From 2-02-FULL-55-14 sp964473365 (GTDB lineage: Bacteria > Bacteroidota > Ignavibacteria > UBA10030), in contig CAYYOV010000009.1 of the NCBI GenBank assembly GCA_964473365.1, positions 27,369 to 91,368 on the forward strand: 64,000 bases of DNA. The letters are read 5' to 3'. Each line of letters opens with the position of its first letter. The stretch's first letter is position 1. The notes under the pieces were generated by a model. The model made no database searches. It saw only the letters and a program-made list of their open reading frames with translations, and had not been told where the DNA came from. Positions 53,226 through 62,361 of this stretch are shown here, one piece after another. A program made the position numbers and the translations under genes.

Positions 53226-55064
53226 CTATTCCACGGTGACGCTCTTCGCAAGATTGCGCGGCTGGTCCACATTCGTGCCCCGGGCAACGGCAATGTAGTA
53301 TGCCAGCAACTGGAGTGGGATGATGTTGACGATGGGACCGAAATAGCCGTAGGTCCGGGGGACCCGGATGACGTGTTCAGCCAACGCGTCGATCTCGTGG
53401 TCGTCCTCGTTGGCGATGGCGATGATCTTTCCTTTTCGCGCCCGAACCTCCTGGATATTGCTGACAACCTTTTCATAGATGCCATCCTTAGGAACGACGA
53501 CGACCACCGGCATCTGATCGTCGATCAGCGCGATAGGTCCGTGCTTCATCTCGGCCGCCGGATATCCCTCGGCGTGGATGTACGAGATCTCTTTCAACTT
53601 GAGCGCCCCCTCAAGAGCTACCGGAAAATTCGCACCCCGGCCCAGAAAGAGAAAATTCCGGGCGTTCTTATAGACCTCCGCGATCGTCCGGATCCCATCC
53701 GCCTGAGCGACGACCCGTTCCACCTTTTCCGGGATCGTCGCGAGCTCTCTCGTCAGGACCGCAGCGTCGACCGCCGTCATTCCCCTCGCCTTCGCCAGCA
53801 GGACCGTGATGAGCGACATGGCCGTTAGTTGGGACGTGAACGCCTTCGTCGACGCGACGCCAATCTCCGGCCCCGCATGCGTATAGATGCCCCCGTCGGT
53901 CTCGCGAGCGATCGTGCTGCCCACCACGTTCACGATCCCGAGCGCGAGCGCACCTTGGCGCTTGGCCTCTCGCATCGCCGCGAGCGTGTCTGCCGTTTCG
54001 CCGCTTTGACTCACGGCGAATACGACGTCCTCCGGTCCAACGATGGGGGTCCGATACCGGTACTCGGACGCATATTCGACCTCGACGGGGATCTTTGCGA
54101 TCTGCTCGATCAAGTACTCTCCCACCAATCCCGCATGCCATGACGTGCCACATCCGAGGAAGATAATCCGTCGGGCCCGTCCGAGCCGTTCCTGCACATG
54201 TTCAAGTCCACCCAGCTTGACCGAACCGTCCTCAGGTCGCAGGCGACCTCGCATCCCATTCCGGATCGTCTCCGGCTGTTCGTGGATCTCCTTCAACATG
54301 AAATGTGCGAATCCGCCCCGCTCGATCTGGGAGATGTCGAAAGTCACCTCTTCAACTTCTTTCGTGATAGGGACATCCTGGAGCGTGGACGTACGGATTC
54401 CATCTGGCCGGATCTCGGCGATCTCGCCATCATTCAAATAGATGACCTGTCGCGTATGGGCGACGATGGCCGCCGCGTCAGAAGCTACGATGTGTTCTCC
54501 ATCACCCACGCCAATGATCAACGGACTACCGAGCCGCGCGGCGATCATGACGCCGGGCGAAGCGGATTCCAGCACGACCAGACCATATGTCCCCGTGACC
54601 TCTCGGAGTGCCGCACTCACGGCGCTGAAGAGATCGCGTGACCTCTTCCGGAAATCTTCGATGAGATGAGCAAGGACTTCAGTGTCCGTAGCGCTCCGGA
54701 ACACATGGCCACGTGCCTGGAGCTGTTTCTTGAGCGCGGCGTAGTTCTCGATGATACCGTTGTGAACAACGGCGATCCCGCCGGAACAGTCCGCATGCGG
54801 GTGCGCGTTCACGTCGTTGGGTTCTCCATGTGTCGCCCAACGCGAATGCCCCATCCCCGAGGTCGCACCGGTCAACGCGTGATCCGTTCGGATGAGATCG
54901 GCCAGCTCGGCGACCTTGCCCGCCCGTTTGCGAATCACAACTCCCGACGGCTGGACCACCGCGATGCCGGCCGAATCGTAGCCCCGATATTCCAGATGCT
55001 GCAATCCGTCAAGGATCACCGGAATCGGGTCGCGCGTGCCAACGTATCCGACAATTCCACACAT
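53226..55064 (-). CDS. glmS: Glutamine--fructose-6-phosphate aminotransferase (isomerizing)
   Basis: A 612-residue GlmS that makes glucosamine-6-phosphate for peptidoglycan and LPS. It begins MCGIVGYVGTRDPIPVIL with the nucleophile Cys after Met, and the glutaminase domain has GMGHSRWATHGEPNDVNAHP. Two SIS domains follow (IIFLGCGTSWHAGLVGEYLI, VVFAVSQSGETADTLAAMRE, FLFLGRGANFPVALEGALKL), and the C-terminal VDQPRNLAKSVTVE is characteristic. It begins 2 bases after the pgeF stop, so it is the last gene of the operon DUF4783-kinase-pgeF-glmS. No glmS ribozyme can fit in that spacing. Confidence 0.97.
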   Translation of the reverse strand: MCGIVGYVGTRDPIPVILDGLQHLEYRGYDSAGIAVVQPSGVVIRKRAGKVAELADLIRTDHALTGATSGMGHSRWATHGEPNDVNAHPHADCSGGIAVVHNGIIENYAALKKQLQARGHVFRSATDTEVLAHLIEDFRKRSRDLFSAVSAALREVTGTYGLVVLESASPGVMIAARLGSPLIIGVGDGEHIVASDAAAIVAHTRQVIYLNDGEIAEIRPDGIRTSTLQDVPITKEVEEVTFDISQIERGGFAHFMLKEIHEQPETIRNGMRGRLRPEDGSVKLGGLEHVQERLGRARRIIFLGCGTSWHAGLVGEYLIEQIAKIPVEVEYASEYRYRTPIVGPEDVVFAVSQSGETADTLAAMREAKRQGALALGIVNVVGSTIARETDGGIYTHAGPEIGVASTKAFTSQLTAMSLITVLLAKARGMTAVDAAVLTRELATIPEKVERVVAQADGIRTIAEVYKNARNFLFLGRGANFPVALEGALKLKEISYIHAEGYPAAEMKHGPIALIDDQMPVVVVVPKDGIYEKVVSNIQEVRARKGKIIAIANEDDHEIDALAEHVIRVPRTYGYFGPIVNIIPLQLLAYYIAVARGTNVDQPRNLAKSVTVE

Positions 55065-55066
55065 GA

Positions 55067-55816
55067 TCAGTTCCCTTCCGACAATATGATCGCCGCCAAC
55101 ATGCGTCCGGACCGCTCGCCGTCACGACGGAATGAATGGAAAAGGTCACTTCCACAGATCGAGCATCGGCCGTCCACCTCCACGTGATCCGGTGGAACGC
55201 CGGCCAAATCCAGTTGCCGCCGGTTCTCGGCCGCCAGGTCGAGAGTCGTGCGCGATCCGTTCCGGACCACTGTCTCGCCGTGGAACAGCGCCGCCACGTC
55301 CGGGCCCACCTCATAGCAGCAAGGTCCCGCGGATGGTCCGATCCAAACCCGAAGTCGGTTTGGTGGAATGCCAAGGTCGCGGCGAAGATGCCCGACTGCA
55401 TTCGTAACGATCCGCTGTTTTGTACCCCGCCACCCAGCATGCACCGCAGCAACAGCTGCTCCGCGGTGGTCGGCAAGAAGGATCGGAACGCAATCGGCGA
55501 TCGAGACAGCCAGGGCGAGACCGCGACGTCCGGTCACAAGTGCGTCACACGATGGATGCAGGCCTGGTCGCTCCACCAGCGTCACAGTGGCCGAATGACA
55601 TTGCGCCGCAAATGCGGTGCGGGATTCCTCTGCATCGATCGTTCCAAGGAAACGATGCCGATTCTCATGCACAGCGGATTCGTCATCTCCGATGTTGAGG
55701 CTGAGGCTCATACCGAACGGTTCAACCGACACACCTCCGCGGCGCGTGCTCATCGCGGCTCGCACTCCCGGAATGGATGCAAAGACCGTCGGTTGAACGA
55801 TAGGGACTTCCGCCAT
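55067..55816 (-). CDS. pgeF: Purine nucleoside phosphorylase/LACC1 (YfiH) family protein
   Basis: A 249-residue protein of the YfiH/LACC1 family (polyphenol oxidase or purine nucleoside phosphorylase and peptidoglycan editing factor activities reported). Metal/active-site elements are visible: QCHSATVTLV, AVSIADCVPILLAD with the conserved Cys, AVHAGWRGTKQRIV with the conserved His, IGPSAGPCCYEVG, and the C-terminal RCSICGSDLFHSFRRDG. ATG 55816 gives the usual length and avoids overlap with the kinase stop (4-base gap). It lies between a cell-envelope-type sensor kinase and glmS, consistent with peptidoglycan metabolism. Confidence 0.9.
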   Translation of the reverse strand: MAEVPIVQPTVFASIPGVRAAMSTRRGGVSVEPFGMSLSLNIGDDESAVHENRHRFLGTIDAEESRTAFAAQCHSATVTLVERPGLHPSCDALVTGRRGLALAVSIADCVPILLADHRGAAVAAVHAGWRGTKQRIVTNAVGHLRRDLGIPPNRLRVWIGPSAGPCCYEVGPDVAALFHGETVVRNGSRTTLDLAAENRRQLDLAGVPPDHVEVDGRCSICGSDLFHSFRRDGERSGRMLAAIILSEGN

Positions 55817-55820
55817 ACGG

Positions 55821-58800
55821 TCAATGCAGCGGAATAATGATAAGGAAGGAAGCGCCAGGACCATCCGAAATCAACTCGATGGACCCGCCCAGATCGACGA
55901 TCACGGAACGCACGATCGCCAGGCCCAACCCCATTCCTTCCGTTTTGGTCGAGAAACTCGGCTCGAAAATGTGAGGCCGTGCATCTGGCGCGACTCCCGG
56001 ACCCGTGTCCCGGAGCGTGATGCGGACCTCTCGACCCGTGTGCTCGCCACGAATGCGGATGTCCCCTCGGCTATCCATTGCCTGAATAGAGTTCCTGAAC
56101 AAATTGATGAAGACGCGCCGCAATTCGTCGGCATCGGCCACAACCACGGCCGGTGTGGACGGAAGGTCCAGATGAAAGGTCACGCCGGGAACGGATCGGA
56201 ACAGCCCGACCGCTTCGCGGATGGCCTCGTGCAGATCGACCCGCGAGAATTGTCGCTCAGGGAGGCGGGCGAACCGGGAGAATTCGGTCGCAATGCGCGC
56301 GAGCGCGTCGACCTGTTCCAGCACCGTATCGGTCACCTTGATCAACAGGGTTTCGCGGTCCTTCGCTTGATCCCGGAACGCCTGCCGCAAATGCTGCAAG
56401 GACAGCTTCATCGGGGTCAACGGGTTTTTGATCTCATGCGCCACCTGTTTCGCCATCTCGCGCCAGGCCTGTTCACGTTCCGCCTTGGCGATCCGCGTCC
56501 GATTCTCGTCCAGCTCGCTCGCCATTCGGTCGAATGCATTCAGAAGCGAGCCGATCTCATCGCGACGGTCTGTACTGAGCGAATCAGGCGGCCGGCCATC
56601 GCGCAGCTGTTGGGTCGCCGTTGTCAACCGTCGCACCGGTCCGGCGATGAGCCCGGACAACCACGCGCCGACAACAAGTACGAGCAGGAACACGCCTGAG
56701 GCAGTCACGAGAAGAAAGGCGTTCCGCTCGGCCAGATCCTCGTCGATCCCTGCCTGTCGATACAGCGTCGGAACAGCCATGATCCCTGCGGGCCGGCCCT
56801 GGACATCGAATGTGCCATACCCGACGGCATACGTAAGGGCGCCGATCCGCTCTGTCGTCATGAGGAATCCCGCCGACCGCAGTTGGACCTGCGCAAACAC
56901 TTCGGCGGGCAAACGCGCGTCGAGAACTCCTGAAGTATAGAGCTCCGGACGACTGCTAGCCCTCAGGCGTTCCGATCGGAAGACGGAGAACTCGATGCCG
57001 AGGTCCGCTGCCACCGATCTGCAAAAATCGTCGTCGAGACCCCGTTCAAGATCTTCTTCTCCCAGGATGGATGCTGAGAGGCGTTGTTGAACGAGCGCAA
57101 GGTCGCGTCGAAGGGTCTCCTCTTGATTCCGCTCCATCCGCTCCCGCGAGATGGTTTGGTTCGAAACCGCGAGAACGAGCAATGGAATGAGCGCAATACT
57201 CGAGAAGGCAACGAAGAGCCGTCCTTGAAATCCACCCAGCCACACGCCGACCGCAGCCCGCCATGATGGGCGCAGCATCGCTCCCACGATACTGAGAAGA
57301 GCAAAGACGAGGGAGATCTTCACGGCATGGAACAGCCGCCACCGGACGTCGTTCGAAGGCATGATGGCGGCGACGGTGCGACCAGGATCGTTCGGATCGC
57401 GGAGATAGACCAGTTCCGCACCGACCTGTGCGCTGTATCGCCGGACCGAGCTGGCGCGCTGGGCGGCCAGCACTTCCTCCACCCCGACCGGGATGAGTGT
57501 CCCTTCCGGAACGCGGACGGCCTCACTGCGAAGTGCCCTGCCGTCCTCAAATTCAACGACGGGCCCGTCGTCCTCGCTCCCGGGGTCGTGAGCAGACGTC
57601 GAAAGGATGATCGATTCTTCGGTCGATGCCTGGAGCAACAACGCAACTGTCCCATGCACGACATTGTCAGCCGAGCGAACGGTCGTCCAGCCCCCGTATG
57701 CGATCCGTCGTTCGCCTCCCGCCCACAGGTCGATCGTTTGCACCACCTCCTCGTCCGCATCGAACACGGCCCGGAGGGCGGTCTGTTGATCGAACGTCCC
57801 GATCCCTGACATGAATCGGTCGAGTTCCCTACCGTCCTGATCGAACAACGCCACGCCGGAGTTGAGCCGTTGCTGGCTCAAAAGCGTTCGGGACCAGATC
57901 CGAAACGCGGATCGTCCGTCCACAGGTGCGGCCGACGCGGAGAGCATGGCGGCGGCATCAGGGTCCGTCGAAAGCCCGCGGAGATCGCTTCCGACCATGA
58001 AGGTGAACCATGAGTCGCCTGGCTGAAGGCGGGCACGCAACTTCCGCTCTGTGGCCTGCCAGCGCTGCAGATCGACGTGGTGGTCGATGATGGAAAGTGC
58101 CAGGATGAGGACCATGAATGCATGCGGGACCCATTGCATCGTCCGAGTTGGTCGCCATCGGTCCTCCGCTTGGACGATCAATGCCGCTCCGGCCCATCCG
58201 ATCGCGAACATCCACCATGGGATAAGTTCGAAACTCTGGAGAATTGCCGAGATCGCGGCAGCGACTGTCACGATCACGGCCGAGACCCCGAGAGCCGGTC
58301 CTCTCTGCCGGATCCATCGAACGTGCAGTGCTTCGAGGAGCGACCGGATCGTCCATACCCAAGCCGTACGCAAGGTGAGCGTAAAGAAGAAGAGCGCCCC
58401 CACAAGACAGAGGGCCGGGTACGTCAGCCAGAGCGATGAGGGATCGTAGAAGGTGATCGTGGAATCGACCACCAGACTTCGGGTCGCCACCACGTAGCCT
58501 CTTATCAGGATCACCAACGCGACCAGAGACAGGAGCGACAACGCTGTAGGTGCCCACCAGCGACTGCGGATCGATACGATCCGGTCGGGTACCATGCGTA
58601 CCGCCCGGTCGATCCACCAGACCGAAACGAACAACGCCAGCGCGCTCAGCAACACGTCGACGGGAGTTGCTGAAAGGGTCCCAACACTCGGCGCCGCGTA
58701 TACACGAGCGTCCGTCATGTCACCCAATGACCAACGCGAGGGAAGATCGAGAACACTCAAGGCGAAACGAAAACTCCAGGTCATTCCAGCGGTCATCAAC

Positions 58801-59588
58801 GCCCAGGCGATCGAGCGCCCGGCGGCCGCCAACAACCAGCACCACATCAACACCCCGAAGAGCGCGAGCGCCCCCAGCAATGCCGTGAGCACATCGACCG
58901 AAGGCGGCATGCTGCCCGATGTCCCTAGGACGGCGAAAGCCACCGTATCTCGCGCAAAGGCGATGAGTGGGATGCGTTCGGCCCCTGAAGAGGCCTCCGA
59001 CGGTGGCACGACGCCGAGCCGCCGTCGCACAACGTCTGTAATCTCTCGGGAGAAGACGGGCGCGCCGAATAGCCGTTCCAGTCCGGGAGTTTCTACTGCC
59101 AGTGGAAGGTGCAACCGTGCTCGTCGGCCGCCCGACGCATCGACGACCGACACGCGCAGCACCACGAGTGCTCCAACACGATCGACCGATGCCCTGCGTC
59201 CCGATCGCATGCCGTTCATCGGGGCCGGAGATGGGTTCCAGGTCCGTCCAGACCACGCGAGAATATTTCCCCGGGCATCCAGAAGTTCGACGCCGACGTC
59301 GGCATCTCCCTGACGCTCCCGCAGCTCGTCGAACGATGCGGCCAACTCCTGAGGATCTCCCAGCATCAAACGACGGAATAGTGCAGAATCCGCAACGAGC
59401 GCCTCCCCTTCCTCTGCCAGCCCTTCAGCAACGCTACGGAACGCATGCTGGATCGACGCCGTTTCGTCCACACCCGAAGGTTCAGAGCGGTTCGAAGTCT
59501 CGGCATACCACGACGCCACGGCCGCTACGGCCAACACCGCAACCGCCCACGGCAGCCTGCTGGCCATCGAACGTGGTCCCGGGGTCAT
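55821..59588 (-). CDS. Very large NtrY-like sensor histidine kinase
   Basis: A 1255-residue multi-pass membrane kinase. ATG 59588 follows GGAG by 4 bases. The N-terminal two-thirds has an initial helix (about residues 9-26), a Cys-free extracytoplasmic segment to about 230, a cluster of roughly ten hydrophobic helices (about 235-520), another large soluble segment, and helices near residues 770-860 and 960-985. Then come HAMP (about 990-1035, DEIGSLLNAFDRMASELDEN), HisKA with the phospho-acceptor in AKQVAHEIKNPLTPMKLSLQ (about 1049), and HATPase with VFINLFRNSIQAMDSRGD, RDTGPGVAPDA and GMGLGLAIVRSVIVDLGGS. No response regulator is adjacent. The operon with pgeF and glmS hints at envelope sensing. 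Confidence 0.88.
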   Translation of the reverse strand: MTPGPRSMASRLPWAVAVLAVAAVASWYAETSNRSEPSGVDETASIQHAFRSVAEGLAEEGEALVADSALFRRLMLGDPQELAASFDELRERQGDADVGVELLDARGNILAWSGRTWNPSPAPMNGMRSGRRASVDRVGALVVLRVSVVDASGGRRARLHLPLAVETPGLERLFGAPVFSREITDVVRRRLGVVPPSEASSGAERIPLIAFARDTVAFAVLGTSGSMPPSVDVLTALLGALALFGVLMWCWLLAAAGRSIAWALMTAGMTWSFRFALSVLDLPSRWSLGDMTDARVYAAPSVGTLSATPVDVLLSALALFVSVWWIDRAVRMVPDRIVSIRSRWWAPTALSLLSLVALVILIRGYVVATRSLVVDSTITFYDPSSLWLTYPALCLVGALFFFTLTLRTAWVWTIRSLLEALHVRWIRQRGPALGVSAVIVTVAAAISAILQSFELIPWWMFAIGWAGAALIVQAEDRWRPTRTMQWVPHAFMVLILALSIIDHHVDLQRWQATERKLRARLQPGDSWFTFMVGSDLRGLSTDPDAAAMLSASAAPVDGRSAFRIWSRTLLSQQRLNSGVALFDQDGRELDRFMSGIGTFDQQTALRAVFDADEEVVQTIDLWAGGERRIAYGGWTTVRSADNVVHGTVALLLQASTEESIILSTSAHDPGSEDDGPVVEFEDGRALRSEAVRVPEGTLIPVGVEEVLAAQRASSVRRYSAQVGAELVYLRDPNDPGRTVAAIMPSNDVRWRLFHAVKISLVFALLSIVGAMLRPSWRAAVGVWLGGFQGRLFVAFSSIALIPLLVLAVSNQTISRERMERNQEETLRRDLALVQQRLSASILGEEDLERGLDDDFCRSVAADLGIEFSVFRSERLRASSRPELYTSGVLDARLPAEVFAQVQLRSAGFLMTTERIGALTYAVGYGTFDVQGRPAGIMAVPTLYRQAGIDEDLAERNAFLLVTASGVFLLVLVVGAWLSGLIAGPVRRLTTATQQLRDGRPPDSLSTDRRDEIGSLLNAFDRMASELDENRTRIAKAEREQAWREMAKQVAHEIKNPLTPMKLSLQHLRQAFRDQAKDRETLLIKVTDTVLEQVDALARIATEFSRFARLPERQFSRVDLHEAIREAVGLFRSVPGVTFHLDLPSTPAVVVADADELRRVFINLFRNSIQAMDSRGDIRIRGEHTGREVRITLRDTGPGVAPDARPHIFEPSFSTKTEGMGLGLAIVRSVIVDLGGSIELISDGPGASFLIIIPLH

Positions 59589-59598
59589 GGACTCCGTT

Positions 59599-60063
59599 TC
59601 AATACAGGGAGAAATGAGTGATAAGCCACCGCGAGTCGGTCGCGGCGAACGAAAGGTAGAGATGCAAGGTATCGCGACCGGGGCCCGACACAACGATCGT
59701 CCCGGCGGCGTATGGAGAGGCGATCGCCGATTCGATGCGATCGATCGACGCCGAGCGGATGGGGCGCCGCGAGAGGAAACCTGACAACAGTTGCAGAGCT
59801 TGATTCGAAGAGTAGTCGCCGCGGCCTAAGTCGGGCAGGGCCAACTGCACGTTCGGCGCCATCAGGTCCGACAGGAACGTGATCGTCGAAGCACGCAATC
59901 CAGACTCGATGTCACGAACGGCGCTTCGCAGTGCCTCTTGGGATTGCTGTGTGGGAATGGCGCGGTCCTGCACGTTCGCGCGCAGGGTGTTCCGCGGAGC
60001 CCGCACCTGCGCCGTGGCTGGCAACAGCACGCACAGGGTCAGGAGAAGGATCGCGAGGCGCAT
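59599..60063 (-). CDS. DUF4783-like exported protein
   Basis: A 154-residue protein with a signal peptide (MRLAILLLTLCVLLPATAQ), which fixes the start at ATG 60063. The mature part has IESGLRASTITFLSDLMAPN, VQLALPDLGRGDYSSNQALQ and LQLLSGFLSRRPIRSASIDR, then two hydrophobic strands ending RWLITHFSLY. This is an NTF2-like arrangement resembling DUF4783 proteins of Bacteroidota. It lies 10 bases upstream of the giant histidine kinase and might be a periplasmic accessory or ligand-binding protein for it; this is inferred only from the spacing. Confidence 0.72.
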   Translation of the reverse strand: MRLAILLLTLCVLLPATAQVRAPRNTLRANVQDRAIPTQQSQEALRSAVRDIESGLRASTITFLSDLMAPNVQLALPDLGRGDYSSNQALQLLSGFLSRRPIRSASIDRIESAIASPYAAGTIVVSGPGRDTLHLYLSFAATDSRWLITHFSLY

Positions 60064-60120
60064 GGTGTACGGCAACTTATCGGAAAACGCTGAGAGAATC
60101 AAATGCATGGTACATGCGAA

Positions 60121-60140
60121 CGCCGCCCCTTCGGACGGCG
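60121..60140 (-). terminator. Hairpin terminator after the FN3 lipoprotein gene
   Basis: CGCCG and CGGCG with inner CC/GG pairs close around a short loop, 14 bases past the stop of the leftward lipoprotein gene and upstream of the DUF4783 gene. There is no clear U-tract. Confidence 0.5.
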
Positions 60141-60153
60141 TCTGCGATGCCAA

Positions 60154-60954
60154 TCAGCGCTTCAACAGACCGGAGGATCGCTCGAGCGGACCTCGGCGTT
60201 CCCTGACAGCACGATGGACGCGAAGTTCTGTGTTGCTTGCTGCGGTCTGGTACGCCCAATCGAATACAACGCGCGTGCTGGAAACCTCGCGAACCCGGAC
60301 CTTGGCATAGTGGTCGTCCCACGTCCAGATCACGTACGTGTGACCAACGATGGCTTCAGCACTTTTCGTCGGCGACCAGCCAGTGACGGGAGCGGTCGAG
60401 ATCTCGTCCAGCGACGACGTGTATCCCATGTCCTGGAGGTCAGTGTCACTCCAGACAAGCAGAGACGCGCGGCCGGCCGCGTACTCATAGAAGAAATCCG
60501 TGAAATCATCGTTGTAGTTGCCGATGGAATACGTAGAGAAATCGTACCCGCCGCGGGATGGATCGGCGCGATATTCAAATACCACAACGTTACGTCCTTC
60601 AGGCCGAGGCGTGTCATAGACCACCTCGTTGCTGAGTTCGCTTTCATTCCGCTCAAAATCGTAGGCTGACAGCGCGTAGTAGACCGTCCGGCCGTTCGTT
60701 GCGCCGTAATCAACGAAATGCGTCTGATCCGTTGTGCCAAGCACGTCGTAGCGGCCGTCGAAGCGATCGCTGTACCAGATCTTGTAACCGGCGACGTCGG
60801 GCTCGGTGTTGGCCAGCCACTGGATCTCAACGGCGTTATCGAGCGAGATGGTAACGATGCCCCGAGGGGCCGCCGGAGGGGTGGTATCGACTTCGTGCAT
60901 ATCGCACCCTGCGAACACGGCGAGCGTGAGAAACGAAGCGATCAGCGGTTTCAT
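60154..60954 (-). CDS. Lipoprotein with fibronectin type III domain
   Basis: A 266-residue predicted lipoprotein. ATG 60954 follows TTGGAG, and MKPLIASFLTLAVFAGCDMH has a lipobox-like LAVFAGC. Residues about 25-115 form an FN3 domain (PPAAPRGIVTISLDNAVEIQ, DVAGYKIWYSDRFDGRYDVL, RTVYYALSAYDFERNESELS). Residues about 120-230 form a second beta-rich domain with many aromatics (YDFSTYSIGNYNDDFTDFFY, GHTYVIWTWDDHYAKVRV), reminiscent of the HmuY-like/'WDDHYAK' lipoproteins found in this group, followed by a basic tail. A surface ligand-binding role is possible. It appears to be a single-gene unit. Confidence 0.75.
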   Translation of the reverse strand: MKPLIASFLTLAVFAGCDMHEVDTTPPAAPRGIVTISLDNAVEIQWLANTEPDVAGYKIWYSDRFDGRYDVLGTTDQTHFVDYGATNGRTVYYALSAYDFERNESELSNEVVYDTPRPEGRNVVVFEYRADPSRGGYDFSTYSIGNYNDDFTDFFYEYAAGRASLLVWSDTDLQDMGYTSSLDEISTAPVTGWSPTKSAEAIVGHTYVIWTWDDHYAKVRVREVSSTRVVFDWAYQTAASNTELRVHRAVRERRGPLERSSGLLKR

Positions 60955-61073
60955 AACGACTCCAAGTACGTGGTTCTCGCCAAGAGTCCGCAATCCCGAT
61001 GCCAGATCGGCGGTCCCGATTTGCGCCCAAATTGGGCCTGCAATCGGAAAGAACGTCCACTATTGCGGACAGA

Positions 61074-62360
61074 TCACGATGGGCGCAGATACATCCTCCC
61101 ATTGTTAATGACGCCCACAGCACGGCCCGTGAGACGATGTCCTCCATACGGAGTGTTCTTCGACTTCGACCGAAGTGATGCCGCGTCGACCGTCCAGGTC
61201 AGCTCCGGGTCGATCAAACTCAGATTGGCAGGTTGTCCTGCCTCGAACCGGACCTGTGGGAGTCCGACGACAGCTCGCGCGTTCGTCGTCATCTTCGCGA
61301 TAGCCTGGATCGGCGTCAGCAGCCCCGTCTTGACGAGGTGCGTCAGCGTGAGTCCGACGGCCGTTTCCAATCCCACGATCCCGAACGGGGCCACTGTGTA
61401 CTCGACCTCCTTCTCGTCGATCGTGTGCGGTGCGTGGTCGGTCGCGATCACGTCGATCGTCCCGTCCCGGAGACCCTCCAATACCGCTTGCACATCGTCC
61501 TTGGTGCGAAGCGGTGGATTCATCTTCGTGTTCGTGTCGTACGACAGGACGGCCTCATCCGTCAGCGTGAAGTGATGCGGTGTCACTTCCGATGTCACCG
61601 CCAGGCCCTTGCGCTTTCCCTCCCGCACGAGCTCGATCGCACCCCGCGTGCTGATGTGCGCAACATGGTACCGGGCCTTTGGCACATACCCCAGGAGAAG
61701 AAGGTCTCGAGCGATGCAGAGTTCCTCCGCGACGGACGGAATACCGGGCAAGCCGGCCCGGGTCGAGACGAAGCCTTCGTTGACGCATCCTCCCTTCGTC
61801 ATCGTCGGTTCTTCGGCATGCTGGATGACCGCGATACCGAACATCGAAGAATACTCCAGGACCCGCCGCATGATCTCGGCGTTGGCGATCGGCGCCCCGT
61901 CGTCGGACAGGCCGACGGCTCCCGCATCGACCAGTTCGGCGATCGGCGCGAGCTCTTCTCCGTGCCGTCCTTTCGTGGCCGCCGCGATCGGATACACGTC
62001 GACCATTCCCTCCAGCACTTCACGTCCCTTCTGGCGGACGTAGCGGGCCACCGACTCATCGTCGATCGCCGGATTGGTGTTTGGCATGCAGCAGACCGCC
62101 GTGAATCCTCCTTCACGAGCCGATGTGCATCCGGACTCGATCGTCTCTTTGTGTTCGAAGCCCGGCTCACGCAGATGGACGTGGATGTCGATGAGACCGG
62201 GGACGACCCACTTTCCCTTCAGGTCGACGGTCTCAGCTCCCTTTGGGCCGATCGAGGTGCCGATCTTCTCAATTCGTCCATCCACGATGTGTAGGTCCTG
62301 GAGCGTGTCCGTGCCGGTGGAAGGGTCGATCAGGCGTCCGCCTTTCAGATGGAGATTCAT
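61074..62360 (-). CDS. pyrC: Dihydroorotase
   Basis: A 428-residue class I dihydroorotase that cyclises carbamoyl-aspartate in pyrimidine synthesis. The metal site is VPGLIDIHVHLREPGFEHKE. Other blocks are GFTAVCCMPNTNPAIDDESV, the His-containing AVIQHAEEP, YHVAHISTRGAIELV, VTPHHFTLTD, MNPPLRTKDDVQAVLEGL, and DVIATDHAPHTIDEKEVEY with the catalytic Asp. PFGIVGLETAVGLTLTHLVK is typical of the family. It starts 1 base after the pyrB stop and is the third gene of the pyrR-pyrB-pyrC operon under the upstream attenuator. Confidence 0.96.
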   Translation of the reverse strand: MNLHLKGGRLIDPSTGTDTLQDLHIVDGRIEKIGTSIGPKGAETVDLKGKWVVPGLIDIHVHLREPGFEHKETIESGCTSAREGGFTAVCCMPNTNPAIDDESVARYVRQKGREVLEGMVDVYPIAAATKGRHGEELAPIAELVDAGAVGLSDDGAPIANAEIMRRVLEYSSMFGIAVIQHAEEPTMTKGGCVNEGFVSTRAGLPGIPSVAEELCIARDLLLLGYVPKARYHVAHISTRGAIELVREGKRKGLAVTSEVTPHHFTLTDEAVLSYDTNTKMNPPLRTKDDVQAVLEGLRDGTIDVIATDHAPHTIDEKEVEYTVAPFGIVGLETAVGLTLTHLVKTGLLTPIQAIAKMTTNARAVVGLPQVRFEAGQPANLSLIDPELTWTVDAASLRSKSKNTPYGGHRLTGRAVGVINNGRMYLRPS

Positions 62361-62361
62361 G

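Noticed and set aside
55065..55066. glmS ribozyme/riboswitch
   Set aside because: Only 2 bases separate glmS from pgeF, so no leader RNA is possible at this position.
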